From Hyphomicrobiales bacterium (GTDB lineage Bacteria > Pseudomonadota > Alphaproteobacteria > JAPOUT01): a DNA stretch of 48,992 nt. Below, piece by piece: positions 1 to 8,551 of this stretch; position 1 is the stretch's first letter; each line of letters starts with the position of its first letter. The stretch spans positions 1 to 48,992 of the forward strand of contig JAPOUU010000092.1 of NCBI GenBank assembly GCA_026708505.1. The letters run 5' to 3'. Both the position numbers and the translations under genes were made by a program. Below the pieces are notes generated by a model. It had not been told where the DNA came from. It saw only the letters and a program-made list of their open reading frames with translations, and did not search any database.

Positions 1-349
1 CACCGCCACCACTTGATACATCCGCACCTGCTATCAAAGGAGTTACTACATAGGCATCACTGGCTACCAACGTGTTCGCATCCATTACTCTGGATTGAAA
101 TGCTTGTTGTGCTTGTGTAGCAGTAGCCGTTGGGGCTGTTGGGGGCGTTAAGTCAGGGATATGACCCCTTGCCGTTGCTGCATTTGCGATTAGAGCGGCT
201 GGTAATGCTTGTGGTGTAGTTGGTTGCCCGCCTCCACCACCTGACGGAGGAGTGGGAGTAACAGTTGCAGTGCTCCCACCACCTCCGCCGCCACAATTAA
301 CAAGAATGGCAAGCGAAAATGCGATTAAGGTTATGCGAAGTAAATTCAC
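1..349 (-). CDS. Glycine-rich surface lipoprotein, partial (runs off left edge)
   Basis: On the minus strand a GTG at 349 opens a frame that stays open to the window edge. It begins with a short basic residue, a hydrophobic stretch and a lipobox ending LVNC, followed directly by five glycines, then a Ser/Thr/Pro linker and a second GGGG run. This is the usual layout of an exported lipoprotein with a flexible tether. The rest of the visible part is rich in Ala, Thr and Pro, and I do not recognise a domain. No Shine-Dalgarno is visible before the GTG. A better start, ATG at 431 preceded by GGGAGAG (436-442), lies upstream of a 16-base homopolymer and is out of frame in the assembled sequence but in frame if the tract has 15 or 18 bases. 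The C-terminus is missing, so the function is unknown. Confidence 0.7.
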   Translation of the reverse strand, partial: MNLLRITLIAFSLAILVNCGGGGGGSTATVTPTPPSGGGGGQPTTPQALPAALIANAATARGHIPDLTPPTAPTATATQAQQAFQSRVMDANTLVASDAYVVTPLIAGADVSSGGG

Positions 350-399
350 CGGCTGCGAACTTACGGATCGCGAGTCCGGTGCGGAGGCGTCAGTTAAAC

Positions 400-415
400 G
401 GGGGGGGGGGGGGGG
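400..415. repeat. 16-base poly-G (poly-C on minus) tract
   Basis: Sixteen consecutive G on the plus strand lie between the ATG at 431 and the GTG at 349 of the minus-strand lipoprotein. At 16 bases the ATG frame closes at a TGA (390-392). Losing one base or gaining two joins it to the lipoprotein frame without a stop. Long homopolymers like this are typical slipped-strand sites, and they are also prone to sequencing and assembly length errors. Confidence 0.9.
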
Positions 416-698
416 TAGTATTTATGTTCATGGGGCTCTCCCTGCGTTGCTAAGAACTATGAATCTAATCCTATCCCACCTCCAAAACAATAATCAAGTA
501 CGTCAAAAGGATAATGAATATGAGAAAACCCGTCCTGCCGCATAGCGATTGTTCCCCCATCCGATTCACTCCCGAATACTATCCCGAATTGTCTCCCGTG
601 CCAATGAATTCTCATTGCCACCAGTGGACAAAGACCATCTAAAAAATATCGGTGCGCGAAGGTTTTTAGCCGCTTATGTCCATCAGTGAAAAATGGTG

Positions 699-773
699 TG
701 GCATCCCCTAGGGGAATCGAACCCCTGTTTCCGCCTTGAGAGGGCGACGTCCTAACCGCTAGACGAAGGGGAC
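699..773 (-). tRNA. tRNA-Glu (anticodon CTC)
   Basis: The reverse complement folds as a full cloverleaf. The 7-bp acceptor stem has one G-U pair at position 1-72. The D arm contains AGCGGTTAGGA, the anticodon stem is closed over the loop CTCTCAA, and the T arm is GGGGTTCGATTCCCC. The discriminator is G and CCA is encoded (699-701). Anticodon CTC reads the Glu codon GAG. Confidence 0.97.
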
Positions 774-821
774 TTGAGAGTCGAGCAACAGTATACCCTC
801 GGCGTACGGGTCAAGCAAGGG

Positions 822-1007
822 CTACATCAATGCGATGCGGTAGGCGATGGTTCCTGCGACTAATGCGAAAAGCGCAACGATAAGCACGGCTTGGGCAAGC
901 ACGATGATTTTCAGCACGCGGTGCCCCGAGGTAATCTCGCGCAATTGCTCATGCGAGAGCGGCTCGGGCTCGGTGTTTGTCTCGACTTTTTCTCTGCCGG
1001 ATTCCAT
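822..1007 (-). CDS. Small single-pass membrane protein (DUF6476-like)
   Basis: A 61-residue protein with an acidic, Pro/Glu-rich cytoplasmic head, a short basic stretch (around HRVLK) and one C-terminal hydrophobic helix (roughly residues 34-58). Its position, divergent from rluD and close to rpoH, and its shape match small alphaproteobacterial proteins of the DUF6476 type. I base the family name on shape and context, not on a motif. The open frame extends to 1043, but that would overlap rluD, so I chose the internal Met at 1007. Function unknown. Confidence 0.6.
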   Translation of the reverse strand: MESGREKVETNTEPEPLSHEQLREITSGHRVLKIIVLAQAVLIVALFALVAGTIAYRIALM

Positions 1008-1019
1008 ACTCTCGATTAT

Positions 1020-2069
1020 ATGCCATCGAAAGAGATCGTCCATACTGTCGAGGCGGGCGAGACGGACGCCAACGAACGCCTTGATGTTTTATTAAGTCGC
1101 AGTCTTGCGGAGGAGGGGCTCTCGCGCAACCGGATTCAGGCATTGATTAAAGCCGGGGCGGTTTGTGACACCGATGCCGGCACCGTTCTCATGGATGCGA
1201 ACATAAAGATTAAGCCGGGTGTTCGAATTGTCGTGCGTGTCCCGCCGAGTGCGCCTTCCGATATTGCCGCGGCGCATATTCCCCTTGATATTTTGCATGA
1301 GGATGACGACCTTCTTGTTCTTAACAAACCTGCAGGACGGGTAATACATCCCGCTCCTGGGCATCGCGACGATACAATCGTGAATGCTTTGCTGGCGCAT
1401 TGCGGCTCAACGCTTTCGGGCGTCGGGGGTGTTGCACGTCCGGGAATTGTCCATCGTCTCGACAAGGACACCAGCGGACTTATTGTTGTCGCCAAGAATG
1501 ATTTCGCGCACCGGCATCTCGCCGCGCAGTTTGCCGCGCATGGACGCGACGGCGCCCTCGAGCGTGAATACATCGCTTTCATCTGGGGGCTTCCGATTCC
1601 CAATGCCGGGCGCATTGATGCTCCGATTGCCCGTGCGAACGCCCGGGGCGGCAAGAGTTCTCCCCGCGCGCGATTGCGCATGCGCGCGGGCCGGGGACAA
1701 AACGGCAAGCAGGCCGTTACCCATTATCAGGTCACACAGGGATATGGCGACGGCACGCAGGACGGCACGCTCGTGAGTCGGCTTCTTTGCCGGCTGGAGA
1801 CGGGGCGCACGCACCAGATTCGAGCGCATCTGTCTCATTTCGGACATCCGTTGCTCGGAGACCATCTCTACGGCGCGGGATTCAAGACCCGGGCGCAGCG
1901 ACTCCCGCCCCAAGCCCGCGAAATTGCCGCCGCATTGCAAAGACAAGCCCTGCACGCATGGAAACTCGGCTTCCTCCATCCCAAAACCGACGAGCACATC
2001 CGCTTCGAAGCGCCCCTGCCGGACGACCTCGCCCGACTCGAAGCCGCCCTCGGCGCGATAGCATCGTAA
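1020..2069 (+). CDS. rluD: RluA-family 23S rRNA pseudouridine synthase (RluD-like)
   Basis: A 349-residue protein with an N-terminal S4-like RNA-binding region (about residues 15-75) and an RluA-type catalytic domain. The catalytic motif HRLDKDTSG starts at residue 145, making Asp148 the expected nucleophile for isomerising uridine in rRNA. The later segment RLETGRTHQIRAHL is also typical of the family. RluD modifies the helix 69 loop of 23S rRNA. The choice of RluD over RluA or RluC rests on length, the S4 domain and the rpoH neighbour. The open frame begins earlier, at 891, but the Met at 1020 fits the family and leaves room for the divergent gene. It is followed 26 bp later by rpoH, an arrangement seen in many alphaproteobacteria. 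Confidence 0.9.
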   Translation: MPSKEIVHTVEAGETDANERLDVLLSRSLAEEGLSRNRIQALIKAGAVCDTDAGTVLMDANIKIKPGVRIVVRVPPSAPSDIAAAHIPLDILHEDDDLLVLNKPAGRVIHPAPGHRDDTIVNALLAHCGSTLSGVGGVARPGIVHRLDKDTSGLIVVAKNDFAHRHLAAQFAAHGRDGALEREYIAFIWGLPIPNAGRIDAPIARANARGGKSSPRARLRMRAGRGQNGKQAVTHYQVTQGYGDGTQDGTLVSRLLCRLETGRTHQIRAHLSHFGHPLLGDHLYGAGFKTRAQRLPPQAREIAAALQRQALHAWKLGFLHPKTDEHIRFEAPLPDDLARLEAALGAIAS

Positions 2070-2095
2070 ATGAGGATGTGCTAGACTGACGCAAC

Positions 2096-2974
2096 ATGAG
2101 CGATCGCATCCCGACCATCACGCCGGAGAGCGGACTCTCCCGCTACTTGCAAGAGATTCAGAAGTTCCCGATGTTGGAGCCTGAGGAGGAGTTTATGCTG
2201 GCCAAGCGTTGGCGCGAGCATGACGACACCGAGTCGGCGCACAAATTAGTGACGAGCCATTTGCGCCTGGTCGCAAAAATCGCGATGGGCTATCGGGGTT
2301 ACGGGCTTCCGATCGGCGAGGTGATATCGGAAGGCAACATCGGCTTGATGCAGGCGGTCAAGCGCTTTGACCCGGATAGGGGGTTTCGGCTTGCAACGTA
2401 TGCGATGTGGTGGATACGCGCGGCGATACAGGAGTATATTCTGCGCTCGTGGTCGCTGGTGAAGCTGGGAACGACGGCTACGCAAAAACGACTCTTTTTC
2501 AATCTTCGAAAAGTTAAATCTCAAATCAAGGCGTTCGAAGAAGGCGACCTCACACCCGAACATGTTCAAGAGATTGCCAAGCGTCTCGGCGTTCCCGAGC
2601 AAGAAGTGATTTCGATGAACCGTCGTTTTGCGGGGCAGGATAGTTCGCTCAATGCACCGGTGCAGGCGGACACTCCCGGTGAATGGCAGGACTGGCTCAT
2701 GGACGATGCCGAAGACCAGGAAACCTTGCTTGCCGAACAAGAGGAACTCGAACAGCGCCGGGAGCTGCTTCACAAGGCGCTGGAACATCTCACCGAACGT
2801 GAAGCCAGCATCTTGCAGGAGCGCCACCTGCAGGAGAATCCGCCTACGTTGGAGGTGTTGTCGCAACGGTATGGAATCTCGCGCGAGCGGGTGCGCCAGA
2901 TAGAGGTGCGCGCGTTGGACAAGCTTCGAAAAGCGGCTCGCTCCGAGGCGATGATCCCGAGACAGGAGGCGTAG
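2096..2974 (+). CDS. rpoH: RNA polymerase heat-shock sigma factor RpoH (sigma-32)
   Basis: A 292-residue sigma-70-family factor. Region 2 carries the core-binding and -10 recognition residues (EGNIGLMQAVKRFDP, then TYAMWWIRAAIQEYI). The RpoH box QKRLFFNLRK sits at residues 130-139 and separates it from other group 3 sigmas. Region 4 has a helix-turn-helix ending SRERVRQIEVRAL, which reads the -35. It directs transcription of chaperone and protease genes after heat or envelope stress, so degP, hflK and hflC in this window could be among its targets, although no heat-shock promoter was clear to me there. Its stop is 3 bp before ilvD, suggesting read-through. Confidence 0.96.
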   Translation: MSDRIPTITPESGLSRYLQEIQKFPMLEPEEEFMLAKRWREHDDTESAHKLVTSHLRLVAKIAMGYRGYGLPIGEVISEGNIGLMQAVKRFDPDRGFRLATYAMWWIRAAIQEYILRSWSLVKLGTTATQKRLFFNLRKVKSQIKAFEEGDLTPEHVQEIAKRLGVPEQEVISMNRRFAGQDSSLNAPVQADTPGEWQDWLMDDAEDQETLLAEQEELEQRRELLHKALEHLTEREASILQERHLQENPPTLEVLSQRYGISRERVRQIEVRALDKLRKAARSEAMIPRQEA

Positions 2975-2977
2975 CGA

Positions 2978-4702
2978 ATGGCCTCGCGTGCTTTTGACAA
3001 GTCAAAACTTCCCAGCCGCCATGTGACGCAGGGGCCCGAGCGCGCCCCGCACCGTTCCTATTATTATGCGATGGGACTCGAAGAGAAGGACATCAACCGT
3101 CCTTTTGTCGGTGTTGTTTCGTGTTGGAACGAAGCGGCGCCGTGCAACATTGCGTTGATGCGGCAGGCCCAGGCGGTTAAGGCGGGCGTGCACGAGGCGG
3201 ACGGCACCCCGCGCGAATTCTGCACCATCACCGTTACGGACGGCATTGCGATGGGGCACGAGGGAATGAAGTCCTCGCTTGTCTCGCGCGAAGTGATTGC
3301 GGATTCCGTCGAGCTTACCATGCGCGGGCATTGCTACGATGCAATGGTCGGGCTTGCCGGCTGCGACAAATCCCTGCCCGCGATTATGATGGCGATGCTG
3401 CGTTTGAACGTTCCCGCCATCTTTCTTTACGGTGGAACCATCATGCCGGGGCGGTTTCAAAACAAGGACGTCACCGTCATTGATGTTTTTGAGGCGGTCG
3501 GAAAATATGCGTCCAAGAACATTGATGCGAAGCATCTCCGTGAACTCGAAACGGTTGCATGTCCGGGAGCGGGCGCATGCGGCGGACAATTTACCGCGAA
3601 CACAATGGCGTGCGTTGCCGAAGCCCTTGGCATTGCGTTGCCCGCATCGTCGGGACCGCCCGCGGTCTACGAGAGTCGCGATGAATACTGCCGGGCCGCC
3701 GGCAGGGAGATTATGAAATTGGTTGAGTCGAACCTTCGCCCGCGCGACATTGTCACGCGCAAGGCGCTCGAGAATGCCGCCGTTGTCGTTGCCGCGACCG
3801 GAGGATCGACCAATGCGGCGCTGCATCTGCCCGCGGTTGCCCATGAGGCGGGCATTGAGTTTGATCTTTTTGAAGTCGCCGAGATTTTTCGCCGCACGCC
3901 CTATCTTGCGGATTTGAAACCGGGCGGAAAATTCGTTGCGCGCGACATGTTTGTTGCAGGCGGCGTTCCGATGCTGATGCGCACGCTTCTCGACAATGGT
4001 TATTTGCACGGCGATTGCATGACCGTGACCGGCAAGACGATTGCGGAAAACCTTGAGGGCATCGTTTTTGACTCCGATCAGGAGGTCATGCGTCCTGCCG
4101 ACAAGCCGATAGCTCCGACCGGCGGCGTTGTCGGACTGAAGGGCTCTCTTGCGCCGGACGGCGCGATTGTTAAAGTCGCGGGATTGAAGAAGTTGCAGTT
4201 TAAGGGACCGGCGAGAGTCTTCGAGCGCGAAGAAGATGCCTTTGCCGCGGTTCAGGCGGGCAAGGTTGCCGAGGGCAGCGTGATTGTCATTCGTTACGAG
4301 GGGCCTCGCGGCGGACCGGGCATGCGCGAGATGCTTGCCACGACTTCGCTCATCTACGGACTTGGGCTTGGCGAGAAGATCGCGCTTATCACGGACGGAC
4401 GTTTCTCGGGCGCCACCCGGGGCTTTTGCGTCGGACATGTCGGCCCCGAAGCCGCCGCGGGCGGCCCCATCGCTTATCTGCGCGACGGCGATATTATTGA
4501 GATGGACGCCGAGAAGGGCACCATCGATATGCTCCTGGACGATGCGGAAATCGAACGCCGCAAAGCCGGGATTGCAGCACCCGCGCCCGCCTTCACATCG
4601 GGATGCTTGTGGAAATACGCTCAAACCGTCGGTGCGGCCCGCTATGGCGCTGTCACCCACCCCGGCGGTGCGAAAGAGACGAAATGTTACGCGGATATCT
4701 AA
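2978..4702 (+). CDS. ilvD: Dihydroxy-acid dehydratase
   Basis: A 574-residue enzyme of the IlvD/Edd family. It dehydrates 2,3-dihydroxy-3-methylbutanoate and its ethyl homologue to the 2-keto acids of valine and isoleucine in the cytoplasm. Iron-sulfur ligand motifs are visible: GCDKSLPA near the first third and [16 protein letters not shown] further on. The start at 2978 follows a clear GGAGG inside the tail of rpoH. The C-terminus is overlapped by 19 bp by the next gene. The other ilv genes (ilvB, ilvN, ilvC) lie 30 kb away on the opposite strand, so the pathway is split between two loci. Confidence 0.96.
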   Translation: MASRAFDKSKLPSRHVTQGPERAPHRSYYYAMGLEEKDINRPFVGVVSCWNEAAPCNIALMRQAQAVKAGVHEADGTPREFCTITVTDGIAMGHEGMKSSLVSREVIADSVELTMRGHCYDAMVGLAGCDKSLPAIMMAMLRLNVPAIFLYGGTIMPGRFQNKDVTVIDVFEAVGKYASKNIDAKHLRELETVACPGAGACGGQFTANTMACVAEALGIALPASSGPPAVYESRDEYCRAAGREIMKLVESNLRPRDIVTRKALENAAVVVAATGGSTNAALHLPAVAHEAGIEFDLFEVAEIFRRTPYLADLKPGGKFVARDMFVAGGVPMLMRTLLDNGYLHGDCMTVTGKTIAENLEGIVFDSDQEVMRPADKPIAPTGGVVGLKGSLAPDGAIVKVAGLKKLQFKGPARVFEREEDAFAAVQAGKVAEGSVIVIRYEGPRGGPGMREMLATTSLIYGLGLGEKIALITDGRFSGATRGFCVGHVGPEAAAGGPIAYLRDGDIIEMDAEKGTIDMLLDDAEIERRKAGIAAPAPAFTSGCLWKYAQTVGAARYGAVTHPGGAKETKCYADI

Positions 4703-5418
4703 TTGCGCTCGTTTGTGCCGTCGCGGTTGCGTTTGCACACGCGGCGAACGCGTCCAGCGCCGACTTTCACGCCGGCATCAAGGCTTATGCCGCCGGCGAC
4801 ATCGACACCGCGTTGGACCGCTGGAACGATGCCGCGCAAGAAGGGCATGCCGGCGCCGCCTATCTCCTTGCCAACCTTTATGCCGACGGACTGGCCGGAA
4901 GCGTCCAGCATCATCTCGCATTTCGTTATTACGAACAGGCCGCACAGGCCGGGCACACGGAGGCGCAGATTGCCCTGGCGAATTATTACCGCACCGGCAA
5001 CGAGGCTGCCGGTATCGAGGTTGACCTTCATAAGGCGCATGCTTGGCTTGCCAAGGCCGCCTATAATCGCAACGCCCATGCGCAATACATCCTCGGAGAC
5101 ATGCACACCAAAGGCGAGGGCGTCGAACAAAATCCCCACCGGGGACTTCGGTGGTTCCTGCTGGCTGCCGAAAAAAAATATCCCCTTGCACTGGCACGGC
5201 TGGGACTCATTTATTCGGCAGGCGAAATTGTCACGCCGGATGTTCCCAAGGGTTTTATGTATATGAGCCTCGCGGCCGAGGAGGCGCGCGGACGCGAGCG
5301 CGCAACGATAGTTGCCCAATACGACAGGATGCTTGCGCAGGTTACGCCGCTTGACCGCCAGCTCGGGCTGGAGATGGCATCGAAGTGGCGCGCCGAGCGC
5401 CAAGCATTGCGGCGATAG
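4684..5418 (+). CDS. Secreted Sel1-repeat (TPR-like) protein
   Basis: A 244-residue protein with a Sec signal peptide (hydrophobic core about residues 5-20, likely cleaved after AHAANA). Several Sel1-like helical repeats follow, recognisable by the A-x-Y-x-L-G/A-x-x-Y pattern (for example [13 protein letters not shown] and [15 protein letters not shown]). Sel1 repeats form solenoids that bind other proteins. The start overlaps the end of ilvD by 19 bp, and the stop is 2 bp before the M81 peptidase. A longer frame begins at 4603, but it has no signal peptide and lies inside ilvD. The partner is unknown. Confidence 0.85.
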   Translation: MLRGYLIALVCAVAVAFAHAANASSADFHAGIKAYAAGDIDTALDRWNDAAQEGHAGAAYLLANLYADGLAGSVQHHLAFRYYEQAAQAGHTEAQIALANYYRTGNEAAGIEVDLHKAHAWLAKAAYNRNAHAQYILGDMHTKGEGVEQNPHRGLRWFLLAAEKKYPLALARLGLIYSAGEIVTPDVPKGFMYMSLAAEEARGRERATIVAQYDRMLAQVTPLDRQLGLEMASKWRAERQALRR

Positions 5419-5420
5419 GC

Positions 5421-6956
5421 ATGCGCGTCGCGGTCGGGGGGGTGCAGCACGAAACCAACACCTTCGCACCGACGAAGGCGAGTTTGGAGGATTTCGAAAA
5501 GCCCGACTCGTGGCCCGCGCTTTTGCGCGGTGACGAGCTGGAAAAAGGCGTCGCCGGAATCAATCTTCCCGTTGCGGGCTTTTACGAGGCCGCTCCCGCG
5601 CATAAATTCAGCACCTTTCCGCTGCTGTGGTGCTCGGCCTCTCCTTCCGCGCATGTACGCGAGGATGCGTTTGAGAAAATCTGCGCAATGCTGCTCGAGG
5701 ATCTTGCCGCCGTTAAAGACGGCATTGATGCCGTCTACCTCGATCTCCACGGCGCGATGGTCTGCGAGCACCTTGAGGACGGCGACGGCGAAATCCTCAA
5801 GCGCGTGCGCAACCTTGTCGGCGATATTCCCGTTGTCGCAAGCCTTGACCTTCATGCAAACGTCACCCGCGAAATGCTCGAGTATGCCGATGCGCTTCTG
5901 GCATATCGAACCTACCCGCACATTGACATGTCGGAAACGGGCGCCCGTGCGGCGCGCTTCCTTGCGGAACATTGCGCCGATGGAAAGCGTCCGGCCAAAG
6001 CGATGACGCAGCTGGACTTTCTTGTTCCGCTGCCGTGGCAGTGCACGGACATGGAGCCGGCGCGCTCGCTTTATGCTTTTGCCACCGATAACAGCGAAAC
6101 AAAAACGCCGCACGGCGAGGTTTACGAGCTTTCGCTTGCGATGGGGTTTCCGCTTTCGGACATTGCCGAATGCGCGCCCGCGGTTGTTGCCTATGGAGAA
6201 AACCAGGAGGCGGCCGACTTTGCGCGGGACGCCCTTGTTTCAAAAATGCATGCCGCGGAGAAAGAGTTCCGCGGGCGTCTCTGGTCGCCGAAAGAAGCCT
6301 TGCAATATGTCGCCGATAAAAAGCGCGAAGGCGCCGGGGGGCCTTTTGTGCTGGCGGACAGCCAGGACAATCCCGGCGCGGGCGCAAACAGCGATACCGT
6401 CGGATTTTTACGCGAGATGCTTGCATATCAAGAAAGCGGCGGAGGGTTGCGCTGCGCGATTGGCGTTGTCTACGACCCGCAAACGGCGCAAGAAATTGTC
6501 GATGCGCTCGGCGAAGGCGGCAGCGGCGAGATGAAGCTTTCACTCGGTGCAAAGACCAATGCCGTTGCAGGCGAGCTGCCGCTTGAGGAAAGCTTTCAAG
6601 TTGTTACCTGTTCGGCGTCCACCGACATACTCGCGACCGGACCTTTCTACGGCGGCGCGTTGTTGTGCATGGGCGCGAACGCATTGTTGCGTTGCGGCGA
6701 GGTGTTCGTTGTCGTTGGCTCGAGCAAGATTCAGTGCGCGGACAGGACCCTGTTCACGCATTACGGTCTCAACCTGGACGATTTCGACATTGTCGCGGTC
6801 AAGAGCAGCGTGCATTTCCGTGCGGATTTTGATGCAATCGCAAAAGAAACCCTTGTTGTGGTTTCTCCCGGGCCCGCCTATGTGGATCTCGCCTCCCTTG
6901 AATATCAAAAACTTCGCAAGGGCGTTCGCACCATGCCCGCGGGGGAGCCGCTTTAA
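5421..6956 (+). CDS. M81-family metallopeptidase (MlrC-like)
   Basis: A 511-residue protein that begins with the family signature GGVQHETNTFAP. Asp/His metal-ligand motifs (YLDLHGAMV and SLDLHANV) fit an M81 zinc site. The C-terminal half matches the MlrC C-domain, including LADSQDNPGAGANSDT. The founding member, MlrC, cuts linearised microcystin, but most homologues sit in genomes with no microcystin link and have unknown peptide or amide substrates, so a microcystinase role should not be assumed. The Met at 5421 is preferred over the earlier in-frame 5385 because it starts exactly at the conserved N-terminus. It forms a tight unit with the Sel1 gene upstream. Confidence 0.9.
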   Translation: MRVAVGGVQHETNTFAPTKASLEDFEKPDSWPALLRGDELEKGVAGINLPVAGFYEAAPAHKFSTFPLLWCSASPSAHVREDAFEKICAMLLEDLAAVKDGIDAVYLDLHGAMVCEHLEDGDGEILKRVRNLVGDIPVVASLDLHANVTREMLEYADALLAYRTYPHIDMSETGARAARFLAEHCADGKRPAKAMTQLDFLVPLPWQCTDMEPARSLYAFATDNSETKTPHGEVYELSLAMGFPLSDIAECAPAVVAYGENQEAADFARDALVSKMHAAEKEFRGRLWSPKEALQYVADKKREGAGGPFVLADSQDNPGAGANSDTVGFLREMLAYQESGGGLRCAIGVVYDPQTAQEIVDALGEGGSGEMKLSLGAKTNAVAGELPLEESFQVVTCSASTDILATGPFYGGALLCMGANALLRCGEVFVVVGSSKIQCADRTLFTHYGLNLDDFDIVAVKSSVHFRADFDAIAKETLVVVSPGPAYVDLASLEYQKLRKGVRTMPAGEPL

Positions 6957-7012
6957 TCGGGAAGATCGGGAGTTTTGTTCCGCTGTTTGCGAGACAACGC
7001 TTGCGTCCTCGG

Positions 7013-7378
7013 CTAGCGCGTTTTGCAATCGGTCACCCAGATATCGTAAACGGGGTGCTCCAACGCGCTCAAACCCGGAGAGGACGCAAACATCCAGCCC
7101 GAGAACACCTGCTCGCCCAGTCCGTTATCCTCATATATCTCAACAAAGGCAAAAACCTCGGCGCGCTCTTCCGGCGGATTCTTTCGACAGTAGCGGGGGC
7201 GTATCTCCAGCGTTCCAAATTGCGCCGTGTCATCGATCGCAATCTCCAAACTTCCTATTCGCGCCGTTACCTTGTCCAGCGTTGCAAACACAATCCTGGT
7301 GTCCGGCTCTTGGGCCCCGGCAATCGAAGCGCCCGCGCACAATAAAAGCGCGCAGAGGCATCCGGCAAAAAATCTCAT
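7013..7378 (-). CDS. DUF2155 periplasmic protein
   Basis: A 121-residue protein with a signal peptide (cleavage probably after ASIAGA). The mature part has the DUF2155 pattern: ATLDKVTARIG, then a GTLEI-x-PR-x-C strand, an E-rich middle, and FSGWMFASSPGLSALEHPVYDIWVTDC in pieces near the end. Two conserved cysteines could form a disulfide. The function is unknown. It follows mlaD by 7 bp in a block with NDUFA12 that is commonly conserved in alphaproteobacteria, so it may take part in envelope lipid handling. Confidence 0.9.
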   Translation of the reverse strand: MRFFAGCLCALLLCAGASIAGAQEPDTRIVFATLDKVTARIGSLEIAIDDTAQFGTLEIRPRYCRKNPPEERAEVFAFVEIYEDNGLGEQVFSGWMFASSPGLSALEHPVYDIWVTDCKTR

Positions 7379-7385
7379 AAGCCGC

Positions 7386-7853
7386 TTATTGGGGGTTCGT
7401 CTCGCCGCTGTCGCTCGTCGAAAACACCGCTTGGCTCAGCAGGCCAATCAAATCCACCGAGCCCTGCGTGAATGATACCGTGTCGCCGTCCGCCAGCATC
7501 TCATACGAGCCTCCCGGCTGTATCGACAGATAGGATCCGCCGAACAATCCGGTCGTTGTTATTTTCACACTCGAATCGTCCGGGATTTGAACATCGCTGT
7601 CCACCGAAAACGACACACGCGCCAGATAGTTCTCCGAATCGAGAGCCTCATCCAGCACCACTCCGACCTTTATTCCGGATATGCGGACGTCCGAACCGAC
7701 CGTCAGGCCGTCCACGCGGTCAAACTCCGCATTCAAACGGTATCCCGAAACATCCGAAACGCCCGCAGTCGTATACGCATAAAACAGAAACAATCCGGCG
7801 ACCGCCAGCACAATTGCTCCAACCAAAAACTCAACCACGTTATTGTTGCTCAT
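7386..7853 (-). CDS. mlaD: MlaD-type phospholipid-transport substrate-binding protein
   Basis: A 155-residue MCE-domain protein. One N-terminal membrane anchor (about residues 7-27) is followed by a single MCE barrel with the typical FDRVDGLTVGSDVRISGIKVG and GLFGGSYLSIQPGG segments (quoted in short form). MlaD hexamers bind phospholipid in the inner-membrane MlaFEDB transporter. The mlaE and mlaF partners are not in this window. The ribosome site AAGGAG lies within the last codons of NDUFA12, so the two genes are translationally linked. Confidence 0.92.
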   Translation of the reverse strand: MSNNNVVEFLVGAIVLAVAGLFLFYAYTTAGVSDVSGYRLNAEFDRVDGLTVGSDVRISGIKVGVVLDEALDSENYLARVSFSVDSDVQIPDDSSVKITTTGLFGGSYLSIQPGGSYEMLADGDTVSFTQGSVDLIGLLSQAVFSTSDSGETNPQ

Positions 7854-7856
7854 TTC

Positions 7857-8291
7857 TTAATCTCCTTCGGGATTCCATGCATGATAATTATCATCGTTTC
7901 GGGCGTGAGTGCTGCGGCGAAGCAGCCTCTTCGGTACGTAGGCATCCGGCGTGCCGGTAAGATTGGGACGGTGCTCCCGTTCCCAAAAGCGGGGCGTGTA
8001 GTCGCGTTCGGCCGGAGGTTCGTCCGTGGTGTGATGCAGCCACGCACGCCAGCCCGGCGGTATGTTCGAAGCTTCTATCTCGCCGGCATAGACAACCCAG
8101 CGACGCGACTCGTCCTTGTGATCTCGATAGTAACGGTTGCCGAGTTCATCCGCTCCCACCAAGGAACCTCTCCGAAACGTGTGCCAGCGGACCCCAAGGG
8201 TCTGCCCGTGCCACCAGGTGAAGATTTCCAAAAACAGGGTCTTGAGACGGGTCGCGAAAAAGCGACGATTTTTTCGAATCGAGGGGGGCAT
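7857..8291 (-). CDS. NADH:ubiquinone oxidoreductase accessory subunit NDUFA12
   Basis: A 144-residue homologue of the mitochondrial complex I B17.2 subunit. The conserved core is visible: TWWHGQTLGVRWHTFRRG, VGADELGNRYYRD, RRWVVYAGEIEASNIPP and WRAWLHHTTDEPP. In alphaproteobacteria it binds the peripheral arm of complex I next to the NDUFS4 and NDUFS6 homologues. An NDUFS4 gene is at 46489. First gene of a minus-strand run with mlaD and DUF2155, divergent from nrdJ. Confidence 0.93.
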   Translation of the reverse strand: MPPSIRKNRRFFATRLKTLFLEIFTWWHGQTLGVRWHTFRRGSLVGADELGNRYYRDHKDESRRWVVYAGEIEASNIPPGWRAWLHHTTDEPPAERDYTPRFWEREHRPNLTGTPDAYVPKRLLRRSTHARNDDNYHAWNPEGD

Positions 8292-8415
8292 CGAATTGGC
8301 TCCGAATCTCTCAAAGGGAAAAATACTATGCCTCGATTTGCCCCCGTTCGTCTAGTCACAACGCCGATTTAATCGGCTCGAATCGATTATTTGAAACCAT
8401 TCTGATAAAAAAATC

Positions 8416-8451
8416 TTGACGCGGAATCCCCTAATATAATAGTCATAGGGG
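8416..8451 (+). promoter_or_regulatory. Putative nrdJ promoter with inverted repeat around TATAAT
   Basis: TTGACG (8416-8421) and TATAAT (8435-8440) lie upstream of nrdJ, but the 13-bp gap is short for a sigma-70 promoter. TATAAT sits inside a perfect inverted repeat, CCCCTA (8428-8433) and TAGGGG (8446-8451) with 12 bp between, which would suit a repressor. No cobalamin-riboswitch B12 box is visible between here and the start codon. Confidence 0.45.
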
Positions 8452-8551
8452 GTGGTGTGAGGGAAGCGGAATCCGCCCATATCTTGTGGCGGGCGCCTCT
8501 TCCCTTACTACAATTTGTTTGTTTGACTTCGATAACTCCGGGGAGGTTCAC

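Noticed and set aside
252-545. A 97-codon plus-strand frame with poly-Pro and poly-Gly
   Set aside because: It is antisense to the lipoprotein signal peptide and runs through the homopolymer; the minus strand explains the sequence better.
3002-4738. A 578-codon minus-strand frame over ilvD
   Set aside because: Complete overlap with ilvD, and no family-like features.
8452-8551. Cobalamin riboswitch before nrdJ
   Set aside because: No B12-box consensus and too little space for the conserved fold.
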